This document shows, piece by piece, positions 63,876 through 64,000 of a DNA stretch of 64,000 nt. How positions within the stretch are numbered: position 1 is the stretch's first letter; each line of letters opens with the position of its first letter. The DNA lies in contig JAALGZ010000001.1 of NCBI GenBank assembly GCA_015227615.1, forward strand, positions 186,001 to 250,000, given 5' to 3'. Below the pieces are notes generated by a model. That model searched no databases. It was not told where the DNA came from and saw only the letters and a list, made by a program, of their open reading frames with translations. This stretch comes from Labyrinthula sp. Ha (lineage: Eukaryota; Sar; Bigyra; Labyrinthulida; Labyrinthulaceae). Both the position numbers and the translations under genes were made by a program.

Positions 63876-64000
63876 ACATTCAATTGCCCAAAATTATTTC
63901 TTCTCAATAGGCCATATTGCCCACTTCGGGATAGGCCAGATGGCCCAGGTGATACTGCAGTTTCATTTGTTGGCCATATGACCCAAAAGTAAAAGAAACA
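63876..64000. promoter_or_regulatory. Promoter-like region with CCCAAAATT and three GGCC-N4/5-type palindromes
   Basis: CAATTGCCCAAAATT starts at 63881. GGCCATATTGCC (63910-63921), GGCCAGATGGCC (63934-63945) and GGCCATATGACC (63972-63983) follow within 75 bp. The density of motifs suggests a bidirectional promoter serving the LYR gene and a gene beyond the window edge. Confidence 0.5.

Noticed and set aside
1-64000. CRISPR arrays, rRNA genes, bacterial-type operons or riboswitches
   Set aside because: No regularly spaced direct repeats, no conserved rRNA core strings, and all genes are eukaryotic in type with spliceosomal introns.

Overview
The window comes from an AT-rich nuclear genome of a microbial eukaryote. 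The genes are eukaryotic: 20S proteasome alpha-4, WASP, a PAK kinase, a mitochondrial SLC25 carrier, LSM12 and SOF1/DCAF13. Four genes are demonstrably split and a fifth probably is, and all eleven inferred introns are only 27-34 nt long, ten GT-AG and one GC-AG. Introns this short are known from Blastocystis, ciliates and chlorarachniophyte nucleomorphs, but I cannot place the species. The standard code fits. None of the 20 host genes ends in TGA; I count ten TAA and ten TAG.

Layout. 1-3.3 kb is a broken Ty1/copia retrotransposon that runs off the left edge. 5.5-9.7 kb holds a large FKBP/TPR immunophilin-like gene, a small mitochondrial-type membrane protein and proteasome alpha-4. 14.8-18.6 kb is a dense island: SANT protein, UreF, PAK kinase, CoA-binding protein and an unknown protein. 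21.9-23.1 kb is an EF-hand/RGS-like protein. 27.9-30.5 kb is threonyl-tRNA synthetase. 33.5-37.8 kb holds an SLC25A39/40-type carrier, a two-repeat Myb protein, a Ctr-type copper transporter and a four-exon LSM12 that no single reading frame reveals. 41.2-44.1 kb is SOF1/DCAF13 with indoleamine dioxygenase. 46.9-48.3 kb is WASP. 50.1-55.1 kb is a very large gene in which a complete multicopper oxidase is fused through a 28-nt intron to a long ectodomain and a polytopic membrane region. 62.3-63.9 kb is an MFS transporter and a LYR protein.

Genes sit in tight convergent pairs whose stop codons overlap or lie within 35 bp, and in divergent pairs about 100 bp apart. Gene-poor stretches of 1.7-6 kb separate the islands. 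These contain two copies of a roughly 470-bp MITE-like repeat. A separate 1,081-bp inverted-repeat element with a 10-bp target duplication has inserted exactly at the stop codon of the oxidase fusion gene.

Functional themes are inferences only. The Ctr transporter could supply copper to the multicopper oxidase. The PAK kinase and WASP both carry Rho-GTPase-binding modules, so both may act in Cdc42/Rac actin signalling. The SLC25A39-like carrier and LYR protein point to mitochondrial glutathione and Fe-S biology. A shared CCCAAAAT motif, sometimes joined by a GGCC-N4/5-GCC motif, lies just upstream of several genes and is a candidate core promoter module.
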